Counted from the stretch's first letter, positions 21,816 to 33,558 are shown. The stretch: DNA of 64,000 nucleotides from Mytilinidion resinicola (GCF_010093595.1 NW_022985446.1:266161-330160), one strand, 5' to 3'. Numbers and translations are program-made. Notes: generated by a model not told the origin, from the sequence alone.

Positions 21816-22947
21816 ATGGCGCCAAAGGCAATCCTCAAGACCTCCAATGACCTCTTGATCTGCACCGCTTGCGGCACCCAATTCGACGTCACAGGTTCGT
21901 CGAATAAGAAGGTGTGTCGGGACTGCGATGTTAGCCGCTGCTTTTCCTCGCCTATACAGAAATCAAGGAACTCAAATATCTTCAGGATCCACGACAATTC
22001 GTCTCCCCTACCGGTCAAGCCTTCACCACCCTCTCCAAGATCCGTGAAGCAGGCCACAGAAACACCTTCAAAAAAGACGAAGTCAACCCGAAGCTCTGAA
22101 AGATCTTCACAGAGCCCCAGGTAACCGACCATCATCCTCTGCACCCAAGATATGAAACAGAACAACTCACCAACCTCACAGTTCTCAATCGGCGAACGCA
22201 CCATGCTCCTCCAAACCCCCAACGGCAACGTCCTCTGGGACCTAATCACCCTCCTCGACCAAGAGACCGTGGACAAGGTAATCACCAACCTCAACGATCA
22301 CAATTGATCATACTCTGCTAACGAAACTGGAGCCCCAAATCAACTCCCTAGGCGGCATCGCCGTAATCGTAATCTCCCACCCGCACTACTACACCGCCTA
22401 CGCCGACTGGACCCTCACCTTCCACTGCCCGATCTACACCGGCGCCGCCGACTTCCCCTGGCTCGAGCGCACCTCCACCCAGGCCTAACCCTCCGCCCCA
22501 TAACCGCCCACCTGACCCCCATCCTCCCGGGAATCACCGCCGTCCTCTACGGCGGGCATTTCCCCGGTAGCTTATGCTTGCACTGGGACGCTTATTCTTC
22601 ACTTTTCATCGCGGACACCGTCGTGACGGTGCCCAGCGCCTCGAACCCGGAGCCGGGGAAGCCTGCCTGGGGTGATTTCGTACACGTTCTTTTGGAGTAT
22701 CCCGAACCGGATTCCGCTGGATGCGGCGGCGGTGGTGGGAATTTGGGAGGCAGTGATGGGGCTGGAGTGGGATGCGACGTATAGTGCGTTTATGGAGATG
22801 GATGTGCGGAGAGGGGAGGAAGAAGTGAGGCAAGGGACGGGAGGTGTGAAGGGGGGGTTTGAGGAGAGTTGTCGGAATTTTGTGAGGGCGATGGGGGTGG
22901 AGGTGCCTAAGGGGCTTGAGGGGGTGAGTGGGGAGGATGAGAGTTGA
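21816..22947 (+). pseudogene. Metallo-beta-lactamase-fold gene, disrupted
   Basis: Exons at 21816-21929, 21986-22120, 22182-22277 and from 22333 encode a fungal protein that opens with a small zinc-ribbon-like part (C-T-A-C and C-R-D-C) and continues into a metallo-beta-lactamase-like fold: TPNGNVLWD, SLGGIAVIVISHPHYYT (the metal-site HPH region), YGGHFPGS, and LFIADTVVTVPSA. Three lesions are visible. TGA at 22097-22099 replaces an expected Trp codon in KLxKIFTEPQ. A frame change at about 22480-22490 follows WLERTSTQA. A further one-base shift at a GGGG run near 22665 separates P-G-K-P from the ISYTFFWSIPNRIPLD segment. Known relatives read through all three. Sequencing error could explain the indels but less easily the substitution. 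Members are presumed hydrolases, with no defined substrate. Confidence 0.7.
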
Positions 22948-23185
22948 TAAATGAGATCGGAGTAAACTATAGGAACGGGAGTGGTGCTCCCAGGAAGAAA
23001 ATAATTCGGATTTGTTTATACCGACAGGATAGCATCTTATATCGCGGCGATTTGACTTAGACCGTTACGTTCCTATAATGTGATCACCACGTGACTGAAC
23101 TCTATTGATAGTATGAGAATCAATTTATATCTTTCTCTCACACTTCAGGAATGTCCTTCACTGAACCCTCTCCCAAAACCCCTCT

Positions 23186-25251
23186 TCATGTCTTCGTAAG
23201 TTTAGTGACAGTAAGTGGCAGCGCCGACTTTGTGATAGTCAAATAACTCTCCGTCGCAGCCACATAAGCCTTCGGATCAAGATTCGGATCAATCTGGAAA
23301 TCGTAATTCTGGAACATCCTGAACAAACAATCAAAGTTAGCAAGTCTTCCCATCAGCGTCAAAACAATCCAGGGTCTGACTCACCTGACCAAAAACATCC
23401 TCGACTCCTGCAACGCCAACCGCCTCCCAACACACTGATACGTCCCCTGTGAAAACGGGATAAACGCAGCCGCATTATGCGCCCCCTTGAACCCCGATCC
23501 CTCAATCCACCGCTCTGGAATGAATTCTTCTGGCCTTGCGAAGTTCCGCGGGTCGTGCATCACGCTCCAGCCGTGGACGCTGATCTTCGTGCCCTCGGGG
23601 ACGTACCTGCCATTTAAGGTAATGCCGCCGGGGGTGTTGACTACGCGCTGCATGCCGTTGGGGCCCGGTGGAATCATGCGGAGGGCTTCGTTGATGCAGG
23701 CGTTGAGGTAGGGCGGCCCGCCCAGTTTGGCAGCGTCGAAGGGTTCGTCTTTGAAGAGAGTGTTGACTTCGGCTTGGAGCTTGGCTTTGGCGGCGGGATG
23801 GCGGGTGAGATAGAAAAGGAGAGAACTAAAACAAACGTCAATAATTGAGTATCACGGAGTGGAGGTGCACTCACGTCATTAGAACTGCGGTAGTATCACC
23901 ACCTCCCAGAAGTACATTGCGAGCATCAGACTCGAGTTTCGCATCAGTGAGCCCGCCTTCTTCTCGAGCTGCGAGTAAGAAGCCGAACACATCGTTCTTG
24001 ATCGGTCCCTTTGCTAGCCTGGACTTGAACCTATCTGCGCCATAGGCGAAGAATCGAGCCGTGACCTCCCTGGTCTTCTTGTCGACAGGAACGAAGCTGA
24101 GGAGCGGCATGGCCCACGATATGGGTGCAAGAGTGCACATAAACTTGAGTCCTATATGGACGAATTCCACATAGTGGTGGAGCTCTCCTGATTCGAGCAT
24201 ATGGAACGAATCGCCCTAAGCAAAAAGAAGTTAGAATATGTAATGTATGAGGAAGGAGCGCTGGGGGCTGAAGAGACCCACAAATCCGAGGTCCCCCATA
24301 ACATCAAATGCAAGCAGCTCAGCCCACAAGCTCATATCAAAATACTCCCCCGTCTTTGCAAATTGATCTAACCTGGCACAAAGGTGATCAAGCGCCGTCG
24401 CAATTCGTGGTTCATACGCCTTCAACGACTTTACACCGAAAGCAGTGTCCCATGCTTTTCGGCGGGCCTTATGCTCGTCCCAGTCCTGGACGGAGAATAG
24501 CCCTGGCTCTGGCTCGTTGAGGTTCTTCCAGTACCACGGGCCTTTATTAAATTTAGATCTAGGAACGAGTATAAGTAAGTTTTTTAAGCAATCCTTTTAA
24601 AAGCAAGTTGTTTACCTATTGCCGTGTATGATAGGTAGATCATCAACGTTGGTTACGGAAAGCTCGTTGGGGCCAACGCGCACGTAGTCGCCGTACTTCT
24701 GGTGCTGGGCAAAGAGAAAGTGGTGAGTCTGGCCGTATTTAGCTACCCAGAAGGATTGCCATTTTGTAAGTGCTGGAAGTGTGTCGCCAGGGAAGCGTCG
24801 GAGGGGGTTGAGGAAAAGCCTGTAGAACGCTATCGATATACTGTTGCGGTAAGTTTATGTCGTTTCAAACAGTTTCGATGATTGCTTACCCGAGGGTGGC
24901 AAAGTAGACGCTCATGACAAGGACAACTGGAAGAACTGCGATGTTGGACCATCTGAAATCGTCAAGGTGGTCTCGGTTGAACAAAGTGAACTCCCCAGCC
25001 GCGAGCGCAAAAACCCAGAAGATAAAGCCAAGAGCAGAGGGTTCAAAATTCCTGAAGACAGTGTGGGAGAACTGCCATATTATGTCAGTTATCAAAGCTG
25101 TGAGTTAGATTGAGCGAGTGAACTGTACCAGGCCCAGAACAACTCCCTGAATGATCACATGCTCGGTAGCTCGTTCAAGCACAAGAGACGCTCCTGTCAA
25201 CACTCTAGGAGGAATTGCCGTCTCGACCTTGTGGAGAAGATCGTTAGACAT
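23186..25251 (-). CDS. Cytochrome P450 monooxygenase
   Basis: Seven exons (25251-25129, 25071-24890, 24840-24616, 24558-24282, 24215-23875, 23825-23385, 23318-23186) give 573 residues with every junction in phase. The N-terminus has about three hydrophobic segments, anchoring it in the ER membrane. P450 signatures follow in order: the WxxxR-like segment H-K-A-R-R-K-A-W; D-L-G-F-G-D-S-F; the I-helix L-G-G-G-D-T-T (about residue 375); K-helix E429-x-x-R432 in NEALR; P-E-R-W; and the heme loop F-S-Q-G-T-Y-Q-C514-V-G-R. The first intron is set at 25072-25128 because the shorter alternative would be only 31 bp. It is transcribed away from the Zn2Cys6 regulator gene starting at 26220, so the two share an upstream region of 968 bp. 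The substrate is unknown. Confidence 0.9.
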
Positions 25252-26219
25252 GATGAGAAGAATTGGAATACCAAATACGAGTGGGAGACCCGATTCAATC
25301 AATATCAAGATTTAATCCCGTATATATGCACAAGGCATTACCTGGGAGAAGATAAATATAAGAGCCTGAAGATTCGGAGAAGCTTCAGAGGAAAAGATCA
25401 GCCGGCTCCTCCGCTGACACCTAATCGATGTATTGCTTCTCTAGATTCGGAGAACATGTGGCCTGGAGACTCGGGCATGGCATCAAGCGCAGTACTTCCC
25501 CGGATTCTCAGAGTCAAGATACGAGCTACGAATCCGGGGAAAGACTCGAAATGGACGCTTGGGCAGGATTTGACCATCCGGATCGCCTCAAACGGCTTGA
25601 CTAGACCACTCCGCGGACCCTTTCAGGCGAACAGAATGTGTCTCCTGTGTAATGAGGTACCATTCGGTTTTCGATGCAGTCGACCGATACCATTTTTGTG
25701 ACATAGCAATTGAGACTGACTGAATACCTCTATATTAGGCGGTCCGATACAAGCGCTAACCCATTAGAGTAGGATTTCATCCGTCCGATACGAGGTAAAG
25801 TAAGCTGGCTCTCTGTAGAATCCGAGCTTCCGAGACCGAACATCGATACATGACAGAGAGAAAGTCGATATGGATCTCGGATGCAGCGGTTTGTGTATCG
25901 ATGTTGCGTCATGGCTCTACTAAAGATATAGACCCCCGGCATCCCTAGGATTAATCAGGTACTTAGCAGAAAGTGCTGATGGAGAAGAAAAAACATCTCT
26001 TGAATCTTTTTGACGTTGGACATGATGAATAAATCAAGCCTTGCCTCTCGCAGGATAATAAACAATAACCGAGGTCATAAAAAGCCGCTAGAACAGCTAT
26101 GGTATTGGAGTTACCCCGTGGGGAAAAAGCGGGGAAAGGGCCGTGTTTCTGCATCATTCCCGCGTACCCGCTCTCAACCCTCAACCTCACTTTGTGCGAC
26201 CTCATCTATCTATATCTAG
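25252..26219. promoter_or_regulatory. Shared upstream region, P450 / Zn2Cys6 regulator
   Basis: 968 bp between two divergent start codons. A plus-strand ORF at 25159-25701 overlaps the P450 exon in antisense and is not accepted. Several TCCG/CGGA words occur around 25780-25880, which would fit zinc-cluster binding, but spacing is irregular. Confidence 0.4.
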
Positions 26220-28766
26220 ATGGCCTGTGACAACTGCCGCGCTAAGAAGGTCAAATGTGCCTTTGAGGCTCAAAGTCTGAGCCCTCGAGACCCTGTTGAC
26301 GAGATAGCCTGGACTAATCTTGCGTCCAGGCAATGTAACGCATACAACTACATGTGACTACTGTAGGGTGCGTAATGGCTTGCCTCTTATTCGATCAGTC
26401 AATTAAACACCCGTCAGAACCATAACCTGCCGTGCACGACTGCGCCGGGAAAGAGACAACGTGCGAATACAGCCGAGACTCCGCGGAAACGAATGCGCTT
26501 TGGGTGGGCACGTATCAATGAACAACATGGCGGCCGTCCACCTTCCGATAGCCATCCAACTCTCCAAAGGTCGAACGACGAGAACTCCACGGCGTTCCTA
26601 GAGTTCAGGCGCCTCTCTGGATCTGAGTCCTCATTCTCGTCCAGCGAGTCAACCCTATCTCAAGATGTCAGAACTATGCCGTTATCGGATCTCCCAAATC
26701 TGGATCTCGCGAACGACCCTCCAAGAGCTACCTTACACGCCATACCGCACATTATCCAAAACAATCAAACAAGCCTCATAGACACCATTCTCTGGAACCC
26801 CGACGTAGACGAAGGCAATGAAGACAACTCAATCCTCCTCCGCCACGAGACGTCAGGCTTCGAGTTCACCGGCCCCTCATCCGGCATCTCCCTCCTTTCA
26901 AACAACGGTCTGCGCTGGATTCTTGAAAAGACTGAGGATGAAGAAAGCGTTGCCACGCTTCGCGAATTCGCTGAAGAGATAACGTCGCATTTCGCGATGC
27001 CGACAGCCGAAGACGAAGGCATGAGGATACTAAACTCCATGAAGAGTCAACTGAACCCTCTTCCGAACCCCGCAATAGCCAGGGAATACGTCAAGGCATA
27101 TTTCGACGCTGACCAGAGCTGGTTCCCGCTACTGGACCGCGAGGACTTTATGCGACAGGTTCAGTCTTACGCACACTCAAGCAATTCCTTCCTAAATAGT
27201 GTCCCCTGGTACGCCCTTTACACTACTGTCCTCGCCCTCGGCTGCCGCGTCGTCGGCTCCAAGCAAAATCCTAGCGATCGGCCCGCCCGTTTCGCGGAGG
27301 CAGAGTCAGAAGCAATGAAATACTTCCACAACGCTCTCGTGGTCCAATCAGAGTTGATAAGTCGCCGAACTACTCTGACAACCGTCAAAGCGTTCGCCGC
27401 CATGACGCTCTACGCTCAGCACTCCACGACCCCTCAATGCGAATACAAGTTCTGCTCGATGGCTGTTCGACTCTCTCAAGGAATGGGGATGCATAAAAGG
27501 GCTAGTCCGCAATGGGATATCACTCCCGCGGAGAGCGAAGAAAGAAGTCGGGTTTTCTGGGTGCTCTACTGGATGGATAAGACGATTTCGCTCCGTATGG
27601 GGCGGCCATCAGCTATTGACGACGGCGAGGTCAGCTGTCCACTGCCGCGTACATTGGGGATCTCGAGCGCGTCGTTCAGTTTTTACCTCTTCGCCGCTCG
27701 CTACGCTCGCATATGCTCACAAATCACGAGTTTGATGTACTCCGCAAAGGCGCTCATAATGCCGCTGTCTGAACTTTTGGAGACGGCGGAGGAGCTGGAA
27801 GCGAAGCTGCAAAGGTGGCATGATGATATTCCAGAACATGCTCGCTTGGAGAACTCGACGAAGGGGCAGCTGGATTCAAGCGGTACTGTACCACACTTGC
27901 AGGCCTTAGCTTTGGAGTACTTTTATCACTACGCGATCTGCGCCATCCATCGGCGGTTCCCTGCGCAGACTTTTTGGCACTCAAAGTCTCAAAACTCGCC
28001 AGACGATAGTGCTACCGAGAAAATGGTGGAGAAGGGGAGGAAGTGCTTGGAGGCTTCGAGGTCAATTTGCCTCCTTACCAGCAATCTCGAAGTCCATGCG
28101 TACAATCCTAGCTGGTAGGTTATGAGATGTCTTCCTCCATATAAGCAGTGCACTGATCCATCTTTCGTAGGCTTCTAATATACTACCCCCTCAGCGGCAT
28201 AATCACACTCTTTACCAACGTAGTCACAGACCCGTTAGCTCCAACCGCCAACACTGATATCGCACTCATGGAAGTCGTGACTGGGTTCTTCGGGAAGCTG
28301 GAATTCTGCACCTCTGGGGGAATGGCGTTTACGAAGACTGCGGAGCTCTCGCGATTGGCGAGAAAGGCTATTAAGAAAGCGAGGAGAGAGAAAGGTATGC
28401 TTCAAGCCCTTACTTTTCGAATGCTCATTCGCTAACGAGGAAACAGGCCTTGACCACAGGCCCGGCACCTCTCGAAGCCAGGGCATCTCTTCTGTCTCTC
28501 CGCAATCAGACATTCTGTCTGCAAACACTGCCACGACAGACTCAATCCTGAGGCTTCCCCAGAGTGCTACGGATGCTACACCCGGAAGCAGCTGGATAGA
28601 CTGTCCCGATTGGGCCAACATCAGCATCGGCAATGGTGTGCCAGATGCCGAAGGCGAGGCTGGCTTTGATATGAACTTGGAATCGGGGATGCAACTAGAG
28701 CATAATTTTGGCTTCAATGGCACCTCGCCTTGGCCCGGAACCTGGAACCTGGATCTATTGACTTGA
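26220..28766 (+). CDS. Zn2Cys6 / fungal_trans regulator, zinc cluster apparently frameshifted
   Basis: The ATG at 26220 opens A-C-D-N-C-R-A-K-K-V-K-C, the first half of a Zn2Cys6 cluster. After one or more introns (last acceptor at 26417), the second half begins N-H-N-L-P-C-T-T. The next conserved cysteines (C-A-G-K-E-T-T-C-E-Y-S) are in another frame between about 26440 and 26476, after which the first frame resumes as T-P-R-K-R. So a one-base loss and a one-base gain remove two zinc ligands. Downstream, the fungal_trans domain is intact (IAREYVKAYFDADQSWFPLL; V-F-W-V-L-Y-W-M-D-K; R-M-G-R-P-S), and introns at 28115-28170 and 28395-28446 lead to a stop at 28766. It lies between a P450 and an FAD monooxygenase and may regulate them if functional. 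Exon 1's donor is not settled. Confidence 0.75.
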
Positions 28767-28960
28767 TGGAGTGGTATGAAGTCGTTATTTTGCGATTCGA
28801 TAGCGATGATTGCTCGTGTCCCTATATACCCGGACTGACGTTAATCGTATCTATACATCAAGTTCCAAGAACTTATTGATATGCATGTGTCTGGCCAACG
28901 ATAGCCTTCAAATGCCACTACCGCAACCATCATCTTCGCATCTTGGTAGCTTGCAGCCCG

Positions 28961-28991
28961 CCCGGATCTTCCAAAACCACCCGGATCTTCC
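28961..28991 (+). promoter_or_regulatory. Two direct CCCGGATCTTCC copies
   Basis: Identical 12-mers at 28961-28972 and 28980-28991, 19 bp apart. The CGGA core resembles zinc-cluster regulator half-sites. Confidence 0.4.
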
Positions 28992-29112
28992 AGAACCACC
29001 AGTGTAATATACAAATTACGGTATCGGAGCCCCCAAACCGAAATGATTCCGAAATGCGGGGATGATCTCACTCGGACGCCCACACCCGGACCCACCCCTG
29101 CACCTCCCCTGC

Positions 29113-29121
29113 AGATCCGGG
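29113..29121 (-). promoter_or_regulatory. Inverted CCCGGATCT copy
   Basis: AGATCCGGG is the reverse complement of the core found twice upstream, about 235 bp before the monooxygenase ATG. Confidence 0.35.
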
Positions 29122-29355
29122 GCATTTTCCAGAGGGGTGTGGGGGCGCCCGGGGTAACTTAGCTTCGCTGACCACCAGGTGCCTCATGTGAGCGCTTTCG
29201 GTAGCTCGGAGCAGAACTTCCACGCGCGACGCGTTTCCTCAGGCGAGATACTTTATCTAAGTCCCGCATCTCCTACGATATTCTATCCAACTACTCCTTT
29301 TCTCTCGAAGTCGACGCTGTAGTTCTAGCAAGATCATCTCGCCTCTTCCTTCAAG

Positions 29356-31358
29356 ATGTCCAAGATCCAAGAAGTCCCTGTGATCATCATCGGCGGGGGC
29401 GGCTGCGGCCTGACGCTCTCCTCTCTTCTCTCTGACTATCATGTCGAGCATCTGCTCTTCGAGCGCCACGATGCTACTTCCCGTCTTCCGAAAGCGCACT
29501 ATCTGAACCAGCGCTCTATGGAGGTCCTGCGCCAACACCACATGGAGTCCGAGATCTTGGAGAAGGGCTCCCCGCTGTGGAACATGAGCCAGGTGGCGTG
29601 GCAGTCCAGTTTGGGAGGGGACGGTCCGCTGGATCGGAAGGTGATCCACAAGTTTACCAGTTTTGGGGGGGACGATGGGTCAGCGAAGGCGGAGAGCTAT
29701 AGGTACGTTTCCACTTGAATCTTGGAGCTGGGCGTGTTGAATTTAACGGAAACGCTAATCGGCGCAGACGTGATGCCCCCCTCCGCTCTTGCAACCTGCC
29801 TCAAATTCGCCTAGAGCCTCTACTCAAGAAGATCGCGGAATCGCGCAACCCGGGAAACGTGCGCTTCAGCCACAACGTTGTTGACTTCGTCGACGAGGGC
29901 GACTCCGTGCTTGTGACTGTGGAAGCCAATGGACAGCAGACCCAGTACCGGGCCCAGTTCCTCGTCGGCGCGGATGGTGGGAAGTTGGTTAATGAGAAGA
30001 TTGGCGCGGTGCTCGAGGGACCATCCGGGATTGCGGATATGGTCTCGACCCATTTCAGCGCCGACTTGTCGGAGTACTGGGATGACCGCTACTTCGCGTG
30101 CCACTTCATCAATGGATCCGGTGGGACCGTGCTGGAGAGCGGCGCTATGGTGCCTATGGGCCCGACGTGGGGCAGGCATTCGGAGCAGTGGTCTGTCCAT
30201 TTTGGGTTCAGTATGGACGACGAGAAGCGACATGAGGAGGAGGCGATCGTGCCGCGGATTCGGGAGCTGCTCAAGCTTCCGGATCTGAAGATGGACGTGC
30301 ATAAGATTAGCCATTGGAATTTGGAGCGGGTGCTGGCGAGTAAGTTTCAGAAAGGACGGGTGTTTATCGCTGGGGATGCGGCCCATCGTCATCCGCCTAC
30401 GACTGGGTTGGGGTTGAACACGGCGATTGAAGATGCGAATGTGAGTTTTGTTGCGTTGATCATACGGTCCATATCGCTAATAGGTCCTCTAGAACCTCGC
30501 ATGGAAACTGACCGCCGTGACGAAAGGGCTTGCCGACAAGAGCTTGCTGGATACGTACGAGACGGAGCGGCGATACGCAGGAAAACGAAACTGCGACTGG
30601 GGGCTCTTCACCTTCGCAAACACGGTCGTGATCAACGCAGCTGTTGGTCTTATCAAAGGCCAGCCCGAAGCCAATAAGCTGCGATTCCAAGCTCTTTGGG
30701 AAGACTCCGAGTCGGGACGAACCTTCCGAGCACAGGTGCAACGAATCATCGATTCGCAGGTCGTAGAGTTCAGCGCTCACGATCTGGAGCTTGGCTGTAA
30801 GTTAGACCTCCAGATCTGTTTTCTCCGAGACTGACTCGTTGTGATATAGTCAGATATCCTTCCGGGGCAATCATTCCAGACGGAGTTGATGCACCACCAG
30901 TTGACCCGCTCGGTCAGATCTACACTGCAAATACTGGACCCGGTAATCGGCTTCCTCACGTTTGGCTGAATGATGGCAAGAAGGTGATATCGACACATGA
31001 CTTGATTGCCTCAGACTCGACTTTCCTCATAATTACCGACGAAAGCGGAGCAGCGTGGCTGGAGGCGGCAAAGAAGGTCGCGAAATCGAACAATATCAAG
31101 ATCTCCACGGCTGTCATCAGCAGCTCCAATCGTAACGGTACGTTCAGAGACCGAGAAGAGAGATGGGAGAAATTGAAGGGTATTAAGGAAGGAGGAGCCA
31201 TCTTGGTGCGGCCGGACAACTTCGTTGCCGCAAGGTGGCAGAAACCTAGCAAAGAAGCCGAAAAAGAGGTCGCAGGAGCGGTCGCTACGTTGCTGGGTAA
31301 ATCGAGCGAAGAACTGGGAAGGATTGACTCCCATTCTGGCACCAATGGTGTTCATTAG
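29356..31358 (+). CDS. FAD-dependent aromatic monooxygenase (phenol hydroxylase type)
   Basis: Four exons (29356-29702, 29768-30440, 30493-30796, 30850-31358) encode 610 residues. Residues 9-20 are the nucleotide-binding V-I-I-I-G-G-G-G-C-G-L-T; the D-G motif follows in L-V-G-A-D-G-G and the second FAD-binding GD motif in F-I-A-G-D-A-A-H-R-H-P-P. This is the class A flavoprotein hydroxylase order of PheA/TfdB-like enzymes, which hydroxylate phenolic rings with NAD(P)H and O2. The C-terminal extension has a thioredoxin-like character common in the phenol hydroxylase group. The length suits the family. The next gene downstream on the same strand encodes a VOC-fold dioxygenase-like protein, so hydroxylation followed by ring cleavage is a plausible shared pathway. 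The specific substrate is not determinable. Confidence 0.88.
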
Positions 31359-31828
31359 AATAGCTTGTAAATGTCGAGATATCATGGCGTTTAATGCCAC
31401 GTCGGAATGGTGCATGAAACAGCATCCGCCTTTTTCGTTGCTATGTATATTTTATATCGTACCTTCAACTTGTATGGAGTTAGTGTTCTGTTCTTCGTCC
31501 TGATTCTGTTAGCAAAGTTGAGCTCTGGTCTGATCACGGGACCCATGACGTCGCGGGGCCACGAAGTTGCTCATTGGATGCGCCCGAAATCCGGGGTGGA
31601 ACCTCAAGACGTACATCAATACTGAAAACAGTGCCGAGCCCCGAGCTCGGTGGTGGCACATGTGCGAGCGCGAGCTCACAAGCAGCCAAAAGCGGTCAGT
31701 TTCCGCAATTTGAGCTTCTCGGGCTATTCCCCCATAAATCAGCAACGAATCCGCTCCCTGTTGCAGACGCAAGCACGAACGAATTCGCGACTCCTCTGTC
31801 GATATCGTCCCAGGAACCTGTTCTCACC
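31359..31828. other. Intergenic region with CCGAGCTCGG palindrome
   Basis: 470 bp upstream of the VOC gene. A perfect CCGAGCTCGG palindrome (CCG-N4-CGG) at 31641-31650 is of the kind bound by zinc-cluster regulators. An in-frame extension of the VOC ORF back to 31574 lacks protein-like character. Confidence 0.4.
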
Positions 31829-32386
31829 ATGTCGAAAGTCACAAGCCCTTCGAAGCTGGCACACGTGGTGCTGCGCACCCAGCAGTTCGCTCCCATGGTC
31901 TCCTTCTACAAGACATTCTTGGGCGGCCACGCAACCCATGAAAACGACTTCGTCTCCTTCATCACGTACGATGATGAGCATCATCGCATCGCGATTCTCG
32001 CTGCTCCATCTACAACGCCAAAGGTCCTGGGATCGGCGGGCTTGGAGCATGTGGCTTTCACATTCCCGACTCTTGATGAGTTGGCCCTGTCCTATACGCA
32101 GAGGAAAGAGCACGGGATTGAGCCCGTATGGAGTGTGAATCATGGACCGACGACAAGCATCTACTACAAAGACCCAGATGGCAACCAGATCGAGACGCAG
32201 GTGGATAATTTTGACAGCATCGCAGACGCGGATAAGTTCATGGCGTCGAAAGAGTTCGCGGAAAATCCTATCGGGACGGACTTTGATCCGGAGGAGTTGA
32301 TCAGGAGGCTGAAGTCTGGAGAGGATCATGCGTCGATCAAGAAGCGGATCGAGATCGGGCCAAGGGGTTTGCCTCCTGGGATGTAG
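31829..32386 (+). CDS. VOC-superfamily extradiol dioxygenase-like protein
   Basis: Single-exon gene of 185 residues from ATG at 31829. It has two beta-alpha-beta-beta-beta modules of the vicinal-oxygen-chelate fold. H12 (K-L-A-H-V-V-L), H74 (G-L-E-H-V-A-F) and E122 (D-P-D-G-N-Q-I-E) occupy the positions of the metal-binding 2-His-1-Glu triad, with F-Y-K-T-F-L-G before the first strand pair. Relatives include biphenyl-2,3-diol dioxygenases and glyoxalase-like proteins. Next to a phenol-hydroxylase-type monooxygenase, catechol ring cleavage is the favoured role, but a different VOC activity is possible. The C-terminal 55 residues form a helical tail ending P-R-G-L-P-P-G-M. Confidence 0.8.
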   Translation: MSKVTSPSKLAHVVLRTQQFAPMVSFYKTFLGGHATHENDFVSFITYDDEHHRIAILAAPSTTPKVLGSAGLEHVAFTFPTLDELALSYTQRKEHGIEPVWSVNHGPTTSIYYKDPDGNQIETQVDNFDSIADADKFMASKEFAENPIGTDFDPEELIRRLKSGEDHASIKKRIEIGPRGLPPGM

Positions 32387-32661
32387 TACAATGCGTGGTC
32401 ATAGATATCCGCACACTGGTCTACGACCGCTGGTGGTGTCTCATCATATTCTCGGATATCCAAGTTGGCAGATCACACTTCTCTGCATTTGTTTGGGGCG
32501 GCTTCAGGAGTTTATCAGTTGTACAAAAGGTGGTGCTTCCGTCAAGACACTTCACTCCGACTGTGGGATTTGGCGACGGGTAATTATTGTATTGAACGCA
32601 GTCATTATCCTACCACTATAATATCAATTCCCAACTTTGTCTGACCCAGAAGCACAGCTCC

Positions 32662-33558
32662 TCAGAAATTCCCAGGAGTACAACTATACTTAAAATTCCC
32701 AGAACTTGAAGTGTACACACGCCGCTCTTCCTGCGCATTTGCAATCGCCTGCGCCCTCATTCTCGCAGCATTCAAATCCGCAGCAGCCAAACTATTCTGC
32801 GCGCTCGTCAAGCTTGACTGTGACGCAGCTGCTCTCCCCTTCCGCGCCGCGCTCATGATCCTCGCCCTTTCTTCCCGCCACCTTGGCTGAATCTGTCGAA
32901 ATGTTGCTGCGAGTTCCTCAACCGGCTTTTCCGGAAACGCGCACCGTGGAATCTGCGGATACGCAAACTCTTCCTCCGTAAACGGGTCAATAAAGAGATG
33001 ATCCTTCTTCGCCAGCAGCGCATTAAGTCTCCGGTGCGCATCGTCCTAGAGTTGATAAGCACAATTCGCCACGCAAAAGCAACTTGCAATCAGATAAAAC
33101 AAACCGGGTCCATGATAATCCGAACAAGAAGCCACATGCGCAGGCCCTCGCGCGTAATCAGCGGAGCATTGCCATCCGGCCCGTCGCGCGGGTACGTGTA
33201 TGGCTCCTGGCCGGCGCAGAACAGCTTGAAGTACACATAATACAACTTGTTCATGGTCTCCAGCGTCATCTCCTGCGCCTCGGCGGGCGAGATGTGCAGG
33301 TCGATGATGTCCATGAGGGTGCAGAGGTTGCCCATCATCTCGGCGTTGAGATAGGGTCGTGCGCCGTTGGGTTTCATCTGCGCAATTGGGATTGCGGATG
33401 TGCTCCGGAGGTGGTCAAAAATGGCTATGCGGTCAGATGTATGAGAGAGATGGATGCTGGCTTGACATACAGATGTAGAGACGGCAGAAGGCTGGAGCTT
33501 GGACAGAGCCCGGGGCTACTAGCGTGCCCCAAAATGCGATGCTTTCTGGAGAATCCAT
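32662..33558 (-). CDS. Hypothetical protein, three exons
   Basis: Exons 33558-33471, 33424-33105 and 33045-32662 give 263 residues with consistent phases; introns are 46 and 59 bp. The protein starts M-D-S-P-E-S-I-A-F-W-G-T-L. A central region has conserved-looking hydrophobic and acidic helices (NLCTLMDIIDLHISPAEA; T-M-N-K-L-Y-Y-V-Y-F-K-L-F), and a long basic/Ala-rich helix follows (R-E-E-R-A-R-I-M-S-A-A-R-K). No signal peptide or membrane helix. I do not recognise the family, but splice and frame evidence make it a real gene. It is convergent with the VOC gene. Confidence 0.65.

Larger units (their letters stand above)
28767..29355. promoter_or_regulatory. Promoter region of the FAD monooxygenase
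   Basis: 589 bp containing two direct and one inverted copy of a CCCGGATCT word (listed separately) and a GC-rich imperfect inverted repeat around 29079-29155. No gene is supported. Confidence 0.45.

Noticed and set aside
25098..25128. 31-bp intron at the P450 N-terminus
   Set aside because: Too short for splicing and out of phase. The 57-bp intron 25072-25128 with a CTGAC branch fits both length and frame.
25159..25701. 180-codon plus-strand ORF
   Set aside because: It overlaps the first P450 exon in antisense, has no recognisable domain and lies in the shared upstream region.
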